Positions 1 to 7,301 of a DNA stretch of 64,000 nt are shown piece by piece; positions within the stretch are counted from its first letter, which is position 1; every line of letters starts with the position of its first letter. Source of the stretch: VGBV01 sp963780395 (GTDB taxonomy: Bacteria > Actinomycetota > Thermoleophilia > Solirubrobacterales > 70-9); assembly GCA_963780395.1 (NCBI GenBank), contig CAWABY010000010.1, positions 182,847 through 246,846 of the forward strand, in the 5' to 3' direction. Position numbers and translations under genes: made by a program. A model generated the notes under the pieces. That model was not told the DNA's origin. It saw only the letters and a program-made list of their open reading frames with translations, and did not search any database.

Positions 1-1
1 C

Positions 2-301
2 CGCGAGCGCGCGGACCGCGCGCTCGATCGCGCGGACCAGGTCGGCGACGAATACGAGAACGTGGAGGTGGGGACGGCGTTCGTGAGGGCGCGTTCCGCC
101 GGGGCGGGGATCGTCGCCGAGGCACGGCAGCGGGGGTCCGAGGTGATCGTGATGGGCGCGGAGCCGCCGACCCGGATCCGCGGCGGCGCCGTCCTCGGCG
201 GGATCGGCGCGGCGCGGCCGGCCGAGATCGGTGAGGTGACCGAGTACGTGCTGAAGAAGGCTCCGTGCCGGGTGCTGCTGAGCGCGCCTCCTGAGTCGTA
301 A
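2..301 (+). CDS. UspA-domain protein, 3' end only (cut by window edge)
   Basis: The reading frame is open from the left edge and stops at TAA 299-301, so only about 99 C-terminal residues are visible. They resemble the second half of a universal stress protein fold: a helix/strand pair with GAGIVAEARQRGSEVIVMG, then a strand ending PCRVLLSAP, the usual last strand of UspA. The typical nucleotide-binding G-2x-G-9x-G(S/T) stretch is weak here (RGGAVLGGIG...), so ATP binding cannot be assumed. The next gene starts 10 bp downstream and encodes a TrkA protein, so this is probably the tail of a potassium or amino-acid permease with a fused Usp domain, or a free Usp protein, in one operon with the Trk regulators. 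Confidence 0.6.
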   Translation, partial: RERADRALDRADQVGDEYENVEVGTAFVRARSAGAGIVAEARQRGSEVIVMGAEPPTRIRGGAVLGGIGAARPAEIGEVTEYVLKKAPCRVLLSAPPES

Positions 302-311
302 GATCCCGCCC

Positions 312-743
312 GTGTTCGTTCTGATCGTCGGATGCGGCAGGGTCGGCTCGTCGGTGGCGCGCAGCATGCTGCGCGCCGGCAACGAGGTCTCATGCCTGGA
401 CGAGGACCCCGAGGCGCACGCGCGCCTGGAGGTCGGGCTGGAGAGCTCCTGGGAGGACGCGGGCGGCCAGTTCACCGTCGGCACCGGGCTCGAGACGGAC
501 GCGATGGTCGCTGCGGGCATCGAGAAGGCGGACGCGTTCGTCGCCTCGACCGACGGCGACAACACGAACATCGTCATCGCCCAGATCGCGCAGCGCCGCT
601 ACAACATCCCGAACGTGGTGGCGCGCATTCTCGACCCGCTGCGGGCCGAGTGGTACGCGAAGCAGGGGATGAAGACCGTATGCCCGACGCGGGTGGCGAT
701 CAACATGCTCGAGGACGAGCTGACCGGGGCGATGGATGGCTGA
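312..743 (+). CDS. TrkA-N domain potassium-uptake regulator (short, no TrkA-C)
   Basis: Predicted 143 aa from a GTG start. The N terminus is a Rossmann fold with the dinucleotide motif GCGRVGSSVA at about residues 7-16 and an acidic residue ending the second strand (SCLDED), as in NAD-binding TrkA/KTN domains. In Trk/Ktr systems this cytoplasmic subunit gates a potassium channel in response to NAD(H) or nucleotides. The protein stops after one KTN domain and lacks the C-terminal RCK_C domain. The stop codon overlaps the ATG of the next gene by 8 bp, and that gene encodes a complete TrkA, so the two are translationally coupled and probably form a hetero-oligomer. No TrkH/KtrB channel subunit lies in the window; it would be expected upstream. 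Confidence 0.85.
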   Translation: MFVLIVGCGRVGSSVARSMLRAGNEVSCLDEDPEAHARLEVGLESSWEDAGGQFTVGTGLETDAMVAAGIEKADAFVASTDGDNTNIVIAQIAQRRYNIPNVVARILDPLRAEWYAKQGMKTVCPTRVAINMLEDELTGAMDG

Positions 744-1419
744 TCGCAAGTACATGATCATCGTCGGGGCCGGCAAGGTGGGGTGGAACCTGGCGCGCGA
801 GCTGATCGAGAAGGGGAACGAGGTGACCCTGATCGAGAACAACCGCGACCGCTATCTCACGGTCGAGCAGGAGCTGGAGCACAGCGTCCAGTACGGCGAC
901 GCCTCGGAGCTGTGGGTGTTGGAGAGGGCGGGGATCTCGCGCGCTGACATGGTGATCGCGGTCACCGGCGACGACGAGGACAACATCCTGATCTGCCAGG
1001 TGGCGAAGGAGAAGTACCTGGTGGACAGGATCGTGGCCCGGATCAACAACCCGCGCAACCGCGCCCATTTCGAGCTGCTGGGGATCAAGCCGTACGTCTC
1101 GGCGACGGACCTGATCCTGCGGGTGATCGAGCACGAGGTGCCCGAGTACGGCCTGGTCCACCTGCTCGACCTGCCCGAGGAGCGGCTGGAGATCATCGAG
1201 CTGCTGCTCGCCTCGGACGCGCGGGTGGCCGGGATGCGGGTCGGGGACCTGAACATGCCCGAGGGGACGCTGCTGATCTCGGTGCTGCGCGACGGGACCG
1301 GGTTCGTGCCGGGGCCCGACACGGTGCTGGAGGCGGGGGACGAGGTGCTGGCGGTGCTCGACCCGACGGTCGAGGAGGACCTGAAGGCCTTCTTCGGGCC
1401 TGACGGCGACGGGTCATGA
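736..1419 (+). CDS. TrkA family potassium-uptake protein (TrkA-N + TrkA-C)
   Basis: Predicted 227 aa. The nucleotide-binding loop GAGKVGWNLA lies near residue 11. The TrkA-N domain fills about residues 5-125. The rest (from about 140) is a TrkA-C/RCK_C domain with LEIIELLLASDARVAGMRV and the ending PGPDTVLEAGDEVLAVLDP. This is the usual full-length regulatory subunit of Trk potassium uptake. It overlaps the short TrkA upstream by 8 bp and the flavoprotein downstream by 4 bp (ATGA), so the three genes look like one transcript. A second, ATP-driven potassium system (kdp) lies at 50-58 kb. Confidence 0.9.
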   Translation: MADRKYMIIVGAGKVGWNLARELIEKGNEVTLIENNRDRYLTVEQELEHSVQYGDASELWVLERAGISRADMVIAVTGDDEDNILICQVAKEKYLVDRIVARINNPRNRAHFELLGIKPYVSATDLILRVIEHEVPEYGLVHLLDLPEERLEIIELLLASDARVAGMRVGDLNMPEGTLLISVLRDGTGFVPGPDTVLEAGDEVLAVLDPTVEEDLKAFFGPDGDGS

Positions 1420-2655
1420 GCGTCGAATACCTGCTGATAGGCGGCGGGATGGCGGCGGGGACCTGCGCCGCCGAGCTGCGCAAGCAGGGGGCCGACGGCG
1501 AGATCATGCTGGTCGGCCGCGAGCCGGAGCCGCCGTACGAGCGGCCGCCGCTGTCGAAGGAGTATCTGCGCGGCGAGGCCAAGCGCGAGGACGCCCACGT
1601 CAACCCGGCCGATTGGTACGAGAAGAACGGCGTCGAGCTGCGCACGAAGACGAACGTGATGAGCCTGGACACCGAGGCGCGGACCGCAAAGCTGCAGGGC
1701 GGTGACGAGGTCGAGTTCGAGAATGCGCTGATCGCCACCGGCGCCAACGTCAACATCCTCCGCGTCGAGGGGGCCGAGCTGGAGGGGATCCACTACCTGC
1801 GCGCGTTCGGCAACTCCGACGCGATCCGCGAGGACGCTGCCAAGGCCGAGCGCGTGGTCCTGATCGGCGGCAGCTACATCGGCTGCGAGGTGGCGGCCTC
1901 GCTCACGGCCAAGGGGACCGACTGCGCGATCGTGATGATGGAGGACGTGGCGCTGTCGCGGACGTTCGGCGAGGACGCCGGGCGCTGGTTCCAGGAGCGG
2001 ATGGAGTCGAAGGGGGTGGAGTTTCACCCCGGCGAGACGCTGGAGGCGTTCGAGGGGGATGGCGATCTCTCGGCGGTGGTGACCCAGAGTGGAAAGACCG
2101 TGGAGGGAGACTTCGCGGTGGTCGGCGCGGGCGTCAAGCCCGACGTGATGCTGGCCCAGAAGGCCGGGTTGGAGGTGGCCGACGAGGCGCCGGGCGGGAT
2201 CGTCTGCGACCAGACGCTGCAGACCTCGGTCGAGGGGATCTACGCGGCTGGGGACGTCTGCAACTACGACAGCGTCATCCACGGACGCCGCCTGCGCGTG
2301 GAGCACTGGGACGTGGCGATGCAGCAGGGGATGCACGCGGCCCGCTGCATGGCCGGGCGACCCGGCGCCCTACGAGGTGGTGCCCTACTTCTTCAGCGAC
2401 CTCGCCGACTGGGCCTCGCTCGAGTACGTGGGCCCGGCGTACGAGTGGGACGAGGAGGTGTGGCGCGGCGACCGCGACGCCGGCGAGTTCTGCGTCTTCT
2501 ATCTCAAGGACGGCAAGGTGGCCGGAGCCCTCTCCGTCGAGCGCTCCGAGGACCTCGGAGTCGCCCGCGAGCTGCTGGCGAACGGGGTGGACGTGTCGGA
2601 CAAAAAGGACGTCCTCGCCGACGCCGATAGCGACCTCAGCGCGCTCACGAACTAG
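1416..2655 (+). pseudogene. FAD-dependent NAD(P)H reductase (ferredoxin-reductase-like), one frameshift
   Basis: The N-terminal frame (from ATG 1416) holds a flavoprotein fold: FAD-binding LLIGGGMAAGTCAAEL, a second dinucleotide site VVLIGGSYIGCEVAASL near residue 150, and the FAD motif GIYAAGDVC near residue 275, as in ferredoxin/rubredoxin/putidaredoxin reductases. The C-terminal reductase domain continues in a different frame: VPYFFSDLADWASLEYVGPA runs to the stop at 2653-2655. The frames join around 2353-2358, where restoring one G to a short G run would give AGGDPAPYEVV. So one base is missing, either a real mutation or a sequencing error. Restored length is about 413 aa, normal for the family. 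ATGA overlap with TrkA. Confidence 0.85.
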
Positions 2656-2701
2656 CCGGAGCGGGCCGGGGCGGCATCGCTACGCTTCCGGGGCAGCTCA
2701 C

Positions 2702-2772
2702 TGGGCCCTGGTGTAATGGCAACACGCCAGTCTCTGGAACTGGAATTCGGGGTTCGAGTCCCTGGGGCCCAG
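2702..2772 (+). tRNA. tRNA-Gln (anticodon CTG)
   Basis: A 71-nt cloverleaf. The acceptor pairs TGGGCCC (2702-2708) with GGGCCCA (2765-2771). The anticodon stem is CCAGT/ACTGG around the loop CTCTGGA, giving anticodon CTG. The T arm has the canonical GGTTCGAGTCC. The terminal CCA is not fully encoded (GCC then T). The weak first U-A pair is typical of glutamine tRNAs. The antisense strand gives a misleading open frame beginning APGTRTPNSSS, a well-known tRNA artefact. Confidence 0.95.
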
Positions 2773-2873
2773 CCTCGCCTGTCAGCCTGCGATTGGCGCG
2801 AAACTCGCGCTATGGGCGAGAAAAGCGCCAACCCCGCCGCCTGCGGAGGGCATCCTGCTACCTTGCGCCCGCG

Positions 2874-3542
2874 ATGAGGCACGTCTGGCTGATCATTGCG
2901 CTGGCGGCGGGGATCGTTGCGGCACTTGCCCTCGCGGCGTGTGGCGGCGACGACTCGCCCGAGCAGCCGATCGTGATTCCGACCGAGGCGTCGACGACCG
3001 GCTCGCTCGACCAGGCGGACTTCATCGAGGAGGCCGACGCCATCTGCGCCGAGGCCAACGCCGCGATCCAGGAGTACGCCGACGCCGGCCAGGGCGTGAC
3101 CGCGGCCGGTGAGATCGCTGACCTGCGGGCCGGCGTGGTCGCCGACATCGAGGAACTCGGCCCGCCCGCCGACGACCGCGAGACGCTCGACGAGTTCCTC
3201 GCGGCGCTCGAGGCACAGGTCGAGGCCGGCGAGAAGATCGCCCTCGCGCTCGACCGCGAGAGCGACACGCTCGCGTTCGAGGAGGAGCTGACCACGGCCA
3301 AGAGCGAGGCCGCAACGGCGGCGTCCGCCTACGGCTTCGAGGAGTGCGGCTCCGAGACGACCGCAAGCAGCACCACGGGCACGGGCAGCGCCGACACCTC
3401 GGGCGGCACGGTTGCGCCAGCCGCACCAGTTACACCCGCCCCCGTCGTCCCCGACACCTCCGGCGGAGGGGTCGGCGACACCGGCGGCGACACTGGCGAC
3501 ACCGGCGGCGGCGTCAGCCCCGGCGGCGGCGTCAGCCCCTAG
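2874..3542 (+). CDS. Putative lipoprotein, coiled-coil body and Gly/Thr-rich tail
   Basis: Predicted 222 aa. I chose ATG 2874 because it directly precedes a lipoprotein signal: a basic residue, a hydrophobic stretch and the lipobox LALAAC, with Cys near residue 21. An upstream in-frame ATG would bury this signal. A TACCTT box lies 9 bp before the ATG. The exported part has a Thr/Ser-rich linker, then an acidic helical region with FIEEADAICAEANAAI and repeated EAQVEAGEKIALAL, typical of small actinobacterial surface lipoproteins, and a low-complexity end built of Gly-Gly-Asp-Thr repeats. The two conserved cysteines (in DAICAEAN and EECGS) may form a disulfide. Function unknown. Confidence 0.75.
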   Translation: MRHVWLIIALAAGIVAALALAACGGDDSPEQPIVIPTEASTTGSLDQADFIEEADAICAEANAAIQEYADAGQGVTAAGEIADLRAGVVADIEELGPPADDRETLDEFLAALEAQVEAGEKIALALDRESDTLAFEEELTTAKSEAATAASAYGFEECGSETTASSTTGTGSADTSGGTVAPAAPVTPAPVVPDTSGGGVGDTGGDTGDTGGGVSPGGGVSP

Positions 3543-3564
3543 GTTCGATCCGGCTTCCGCCCGG

Positions 3565-4371
3565 TCACTTGATCACCTGCAGCTCCGGGTGCGTGGCCAG
3601 GAGCGTTTGGGTGAACACGTAGTTGAACGCGAACACCCCCATGAAGGCGATCACGACCGCCTCGTTCACGGCTCTGCCCACGCCCTCGGCGCCTCCGGAC
3701 GCAGTCATCCCCTTGTAGGAGCAGACGATCGCGATGATTGCTCCGAAGCCCGTGGTCTTCAGGACCGACCCCCAGAGGTCGGTCACCGACGCGTTGCTGA
3801 ACAGCGTCGCCCAGAAGCCTCCCAGCGGCTCCCCGTACATGAACTCGGCCAGCACCCCGCCAGAGATCCCGAACACGATCGCGTACACATCGAGCAGCCC
3901 GGTGATGAGCATCAACGCCAGGAACCTGGGCACCACCAGGTTCTTGATCGGGTCCACGCCCAGCACCTGCAGCGCGTCGAGCTCCTCGCGGATCTTGCGC
4001 GCGCCGAGGTCGGCCGTGATCGCGGTTCCCGCCACCCCGGCCACCACCACCGAGGTGACCAGCGGCGCGAACTCGCGGATCGATGCGAGCACGAAGAAGC
4101 CACCCAGCCGGTCGAGCGCGCCGAACAGCGACAGGAAGTTCGCCGCCTGCAGCCCGGGTGCTCCGAAGCAGATCGCGATCATCGAGACCGTCATCGGGAA
4201 CCAGCAGAGCTGCAGCGCGAACAGGAACTGCCGGATGAACTCGCCGCCGAAGGGGTAGGGGGGACGGATCGCAGAGACGACGGTCTTGCTGCTGAGCACG
4301 ACCATGTCGCCGACCTCCTCGAACAGCGACTTGACCGGAAGAAACGCCCTGTCGGCTAGCGACTGGACCAT
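3565..4371 (-). CDS. YrbE/MlaE family ABC transporter permease
   Basis: Predicted 268 aa, about six membrane segments. It has the hallmark YrbE/MlaE core: FAPLVTSVVVAGVAGTAITADLG, followed by the cytoplasmic coupling segment IREELDALQVLGVDP and then LVVPRFLALMLITGLLD. In other bacteria these permeases move phospholipids, or in actinobacteria lipids and steroids, with Mce substrate-binding proteins. No mce, mlaD or partner ATPase is visible nearby, so the permease is isolated here. Its ATG immediately follows the stop codon of the GntR regulator (TAG-ATG), so the pair is co-transcribed and coupled. Confidence 0.85.
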   Translation of the reverse strand: MVQSLADRAFLPVKSLFEEVGDMVVLSSKTVVSAIRPPYPFGGEFIRQFLFALQLCWFPMTVSMIAICFGAPGLQAANFLSLFGALDRLGGFFVLASIREFAPLVTSVVVAGVAGTAITADLGARKIREELDALQVLGVDPIKNLVVPRFLALMLITGLLDVYAIVFGISGGVLAEFMYGEPLGGFWATLFSNASVTDLWGSVLKTTGFGAIIAIVCSYKGMTASGGAEGVGRAVNEAVVIAFMGVFAFNYVFTQTLLATHPELQVIK

Positions 4372-5205
4372 CTATGGGCAGCCGGAGGAGATCTTGACCC
4401 GCCACCAGTTCATCAGCGCGCCGACCGGACCCCAGGCCGGCCTCACCTGCCAGCGTCCGCAGCCGGGCTCACCCAGCTCGTCGAGCTGCCCGGCCTCCCA
4501 GCGATGCGCCGCCGGATCGGCCACGGCTTGTTCGAAGCGCTGGCGCTCGAGGCTCTCGCGTTCCCCGCTGCGCTCGGCCTCGGCCTGCGCCTGCTTCAGG
4601 CGTGCGACCAGCCCGTCTCGGGTCGCCTCCAGCTCGCCGAGCGACGCCAGGTGCGGTTGCGGTCCCAGCGGGCTCGCCGCTCGTTCGGAGGGTCGCCCCT
4701 CGGGGTAGGGCGCGAGGCTCGCTTCCAGGCGGGCGATCTGCCCGCGCAGCGCCCCTCGGGCTCGGCGCTCGTCCTCCGACGTCGGCGCCTCGGGGTCCTC
4801 CGCCGGTTGCGGCTCGCCGAACGGTTCGCTCGGAGAGCTCCCGGCGTAGAGAGCCCGCGCCAGCTCGCGCGGATCGATCCCCTCCGCGAGCGCGTCGGAG
4901 GCGACCTGGGCCGCGAGCTCCTCGAGCGTGGGCGCGACCGAGACATATGGAGCCACGAAAGTCCCCAGACCCTGCCTGGAGACCGTGAGCCCGTCGTCCT
5001 CCAGGCGCCGGTAGACGCTCCGTGCCGTGTTGACGTTGACGCCGGCTCCGGCCGCGAATTCGCGCACGCCCGGCAGCTGCTCCCTTGACGCCAGCCGTCC
5101 GCTCTGGATCAGCGTCTGCAGCCGCCAGGCGAGGTTGACCCCGACGGGAAGATCGTCGGCCCGGGCGAGCTTGGGGAGGTTCTCGTGCTCCGACCAGTGT
5201 GCCAT
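4372..5205 (-). CDS. GntR-family transcriptional regulator
   Basis: Predicted 277 aa. The N-terminal winged helix-turn-helix (about residues 20-90) reads LIQSGRLASREQLPGVREFA, then GVNVNTARSVYRRLEDDGLT and SRQGLGTFVAP, the standard GntR layout. There is no FadR, UTRA or aminotransferase effector domain. The rest is a helical, charged segment (ERRARGALRGQIARLEASLA) likely to be a coiled coil, ending in an unusual Trp/Gly-rich tail (CGRWQVRPAWGPVGALMNWW). It is the first gene of a two-gene operon with the YrbE permease and has a perfect 14-bp palindrome 3 bp before its start, so autoregulation is likely. Confidence 0.85.
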   Translation of the reverse strand: MAHWSEHENLPKLARADDLPVGVNLAWRLQTLIQSGRLASREQLPGVREFAAGAGVNVNTARSVYRRLEDDGLTVSRQGLGTFVAPYVSVAPTLEELAAQVASDALAEGIDPRELARALYAGSSPSEPFGEPQPAEDPEAPTSEDERRARGALRGQIARLEASLAPYPEGRPSERAASPLGPQPHLASLGELEATRDGLVARLKQAQAEAERSGERESLERQRFEQAVADPAAHRWEAGQLDELGEPGCGRWQVRPAWGPVGALMNWWRVKISSGCP

Positions 5206-5208
5206 TGA

Positions 5209-5222
5209 ACTAGCACACTAGT
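5209..5222. promoter_or_regulatory. Palindromic operator before the gntR gene
   Basis: ACTAGCACACTAGT is a near-perfect inverted repeat, with arms ACTAG/CTAGT and a 4-bp spacer. It ends 3 bp upstream of the GntR start codon on the minus strand. The overlapping TACTAG on the minus strand could serve as a -10 element, in which case the mRNA would be leaderless or nearly so and bound repressor would cover the promoter. GntR-family operators are commonly short inverted repeats of this size, so this is the natural autoregulatory site; that link is inference. Confidence 0.6.
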
Positions 5223-5276
5223 ACAAACCGGCCGGATCACAACCGGGTGGGCGTCAGCCAGGCGTGGCGCCCGTAT

Positions 5277-7301
5277 CTAGGCGGCGGCCAGGTCCGCCCA
5301 GGTTCCGTACAGCTGCGCGTAGCGGCCGCCGGCCGCGATCAGCTCGTCGTGGGTGCCGATCTCGGCGATCGACCCGTTCTCCAGCACCGCGATCCGGTCC
5401 GCGCCTCGGATGGTCGAGAGGCGGTGGGCGATCACGATCGCGGTCCGGCCCTCGAGCAGTCGCTCGAGCCCCGTCTCGATCGCGCGCTCGGTGCGCACGT
5501 CCACGTTCGATGTCGCCTCGTCCAGGATCAGAATCCTCGGCTCGGCCAGCAGCGCCCGCGCGAAGGCGATCATCTGCCGCTGCCCCGCTGAGAGGGCCAC
5601 GCCGCGCTCCCCGACCTCGGTCTCGAATCCGTCCGGCATTCGCCTGATGAACTCGCCCGCGCCGATCGCGTCGGCGGCAGCCTCGACCTCATCGCTCGAG
5701 GCCGAGGGACGGCCGAAGCAGATGTTCTCGCGGACCGAGCCGCTGAAGAGGAACCCCTCCTGGGGCACGATCCCGAGCTGGCTGCGCAGGCACTGCGCCT
5801 TCAGCTCGCGCAGGTCATGCCCGTCCACGAGAACGCTGCCGCGCTGGGGGTCATAGAAGCGCGCAACCAGCTTCGCGAAGGTGCTCTTGCCGGCGCCTGT
5901 CTCGCCCACCAGCGCCAGCGTCTCGCCGGCGGGGATGTGGACCGAGACGTCGCGCATCGCCCAGTCCCCGCCGTCGTCGTCAACCGCCCGCTCGTCGACG
6001 GCGGCCGCCTCGCCGCGCTTGGCACCCGATGAGCGCCTCACCCCGGCCACCTTGTCGCGCCCGTAGGAGAACCAGACGCCGTCGAGCTCGATCTCGCCGC
6101 GCAGCGGCCGCGGGTCGATCGCACCGGGCTTGTCGGTCAGGTCGGGGTCGGTGTCGAGCAGGTCGAAGATCTTGTCCAGCGCCGCCATCCCCTGCTGGTA
6201 GGTCGTGTAGAGGTTGGAGAGCTGCTGGATCGGGTCGAAGAAGGTCGCGAGGTAGCCGACGAAGGCGACGACGACGCCGATCTGCTCGGCCCGAGCGTCA
6301 CCGCTCAGGTCGAGCGCCTGGTAGCCGCCGTAGATCAGGATCACCGCCGTCCCCACGGCCGACAGCAGCTCGACCGCGGGGAAGTAGGAGGCGTTGAGGT
6401 AGACGGTCTTCATGTTCGCCTCGCGGTTGAGCTCGTTCAGCTCGCCCATGCGGGACACATGCCGCCTCTCCTGGGCGAAGCTGCGCACGACCCGGATTCC
6501 GCTGAGGCTCTCCTGCAGGTAGGCGGTGACCTCGGCGATGCGCTCGCGCGTGATCCGGTAGGCGCTGGCGGCGACGATGCGGAAGACGATGCTGGCGATC
6601 GCCAGCAGCGGGAAGGTCAGGAAGACCACCAGCGCCAGCCCCGCGTCGAGGAACAGCAGGATGATCACCACCCCGACGAGGGTCAGCATGCTCTGGAACA
6701 GAGTCACGATCCCCGTGCTGATCAGCTGGTTGAGCGCGTCGACGTCGTTCGTGATCCGCGAGATCAGCACCCCGGGCCGGTTGCGGGTGAAGAAGCCGAT
6801 CGACATCTTCTGAAGGTGTTCGAAGATGCGCAGCCGCAGATCCTGGAGCGCGCGCTCGCCCACCCAGCCCACCAGGTAGGTCTGCACGTAGCTCGCCCCC
6901 CAGTAGAGGAGCGCGACGGCGATGAAGGCGGCGACGATCAGGTTGAGCTGGGAGAACGAGGGATTGTCGGAGCCGATCTCGGCCGTCGCCAGGCCGGCCA
7001 GGGCCGGCGGCGCCAGCGCCGCGCCCGTGGAGATCAGCAGGCCGACGAACATCCCCGCCACCTGCTTGCGATAGGGCCGCAGCAGGGTCAGCAGCCAGCG
7101 CACCTTGCGCCCCCGCTGATCCTCGCCGCGAATCAGCCGCCACAGCGAGCCGAACAGAAGCAGCACGGCGCGCAGCCGGTTGTCCTGATGCTCGTAGGTC
7201 CCCTCCTCGCGCTGCTCGGCCTCGAACGCCTCGTCGACCTGGCGCTCGCGCGGATCACTCCCGTTCCCGTCCTGCGGTGTCCGTGTCCGCCGCTCGCTCA
7301 C
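5277..7301 (-). CDS. ABC exporter, permease-ATPase half-transporter (catalytically complete NBD)
   Basis: Predicted 674 aa. An N-terminal charged extension (about 60 residues) precedes a six-helix ABC transmembrane domain (about 85-370) and a nucleotide-binding domain: Walker A GETGAGKST, signature LSAGQRQM, Walker B ILILDEATS with the catalytic Glu, and H-loop IAHRLST. Between the A-loop region (DGVWFSYGRDK) and the start of the Walker A strand there is an extra hydrophilic stretch of about 30 residues (SSGAKRGEAAAVDERAVDDD), which is absent from typical exporters. It overlaps the second half-transporter by 4 bp, so the two form a heterodimer. Substrate unknown; multidrug or lipid export is typical of the family. 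Confidence 0.9.
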   Translation of the reverse strand: MSERRTRTPQDGNGSDPRERQVDEAFEAEQREEGTYEHQDNRLRAVLLLFGSLWRLIRGEDQRGRKVRWLLTLLRPYRKQVAGMFVGLLISTGAALAPPALAGLATAEIGSDNPSFSQLNLIVAAFIAVALLYWGASYVQTYLVGWVGERALQDLRLRIFEHLQKMSIGFFTRNRPGVLISRITNDVDALNQLISTGIVTLFQSMLTLVGVVIILLFLDAGLALVVFLTFPLLAIASIVFRIVAASAYRITRERIAEVTAYLQESLSGIRVVRSFAQERRHVSRMGELNELNREANMKTVYLNASYFPAVELLSAVGTAVILIYGGYQALDLSGDARAEQIGVVVAFVGYLATFFDPIQQLSNLYTTYQQGMAALDKIFDLLDTDPDLTDKPGAIDPRPLRGEIELDGVWFSYGRDKVAGVRRSSGAKRGEAAAVDERAVDDDGGDWAMRDVSVHIPAGETLALVGETGAGKSTFAKLVARFYDPQRGSVLVDGHDLRELKAQCLRSQLGIVPQEGFLFSGSVRENICFGRPSASSDEVEAAADAIGAGEFIRRMPDGFETEVGERGVALSAGQRQMIAFARALLAEPRILILDEATSNVDVRTERAIETGLERLLEGRTAIVIAHRLSTIRGADRIAVLENGSIAEIGTHDELIAAGGRYAQLYGTWADLAAA

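Noticed and set aside
2652..2882. Minus-strand open frame with APGTRTPNSSS
   Set aside because: Antisense of tRNA-Gln.
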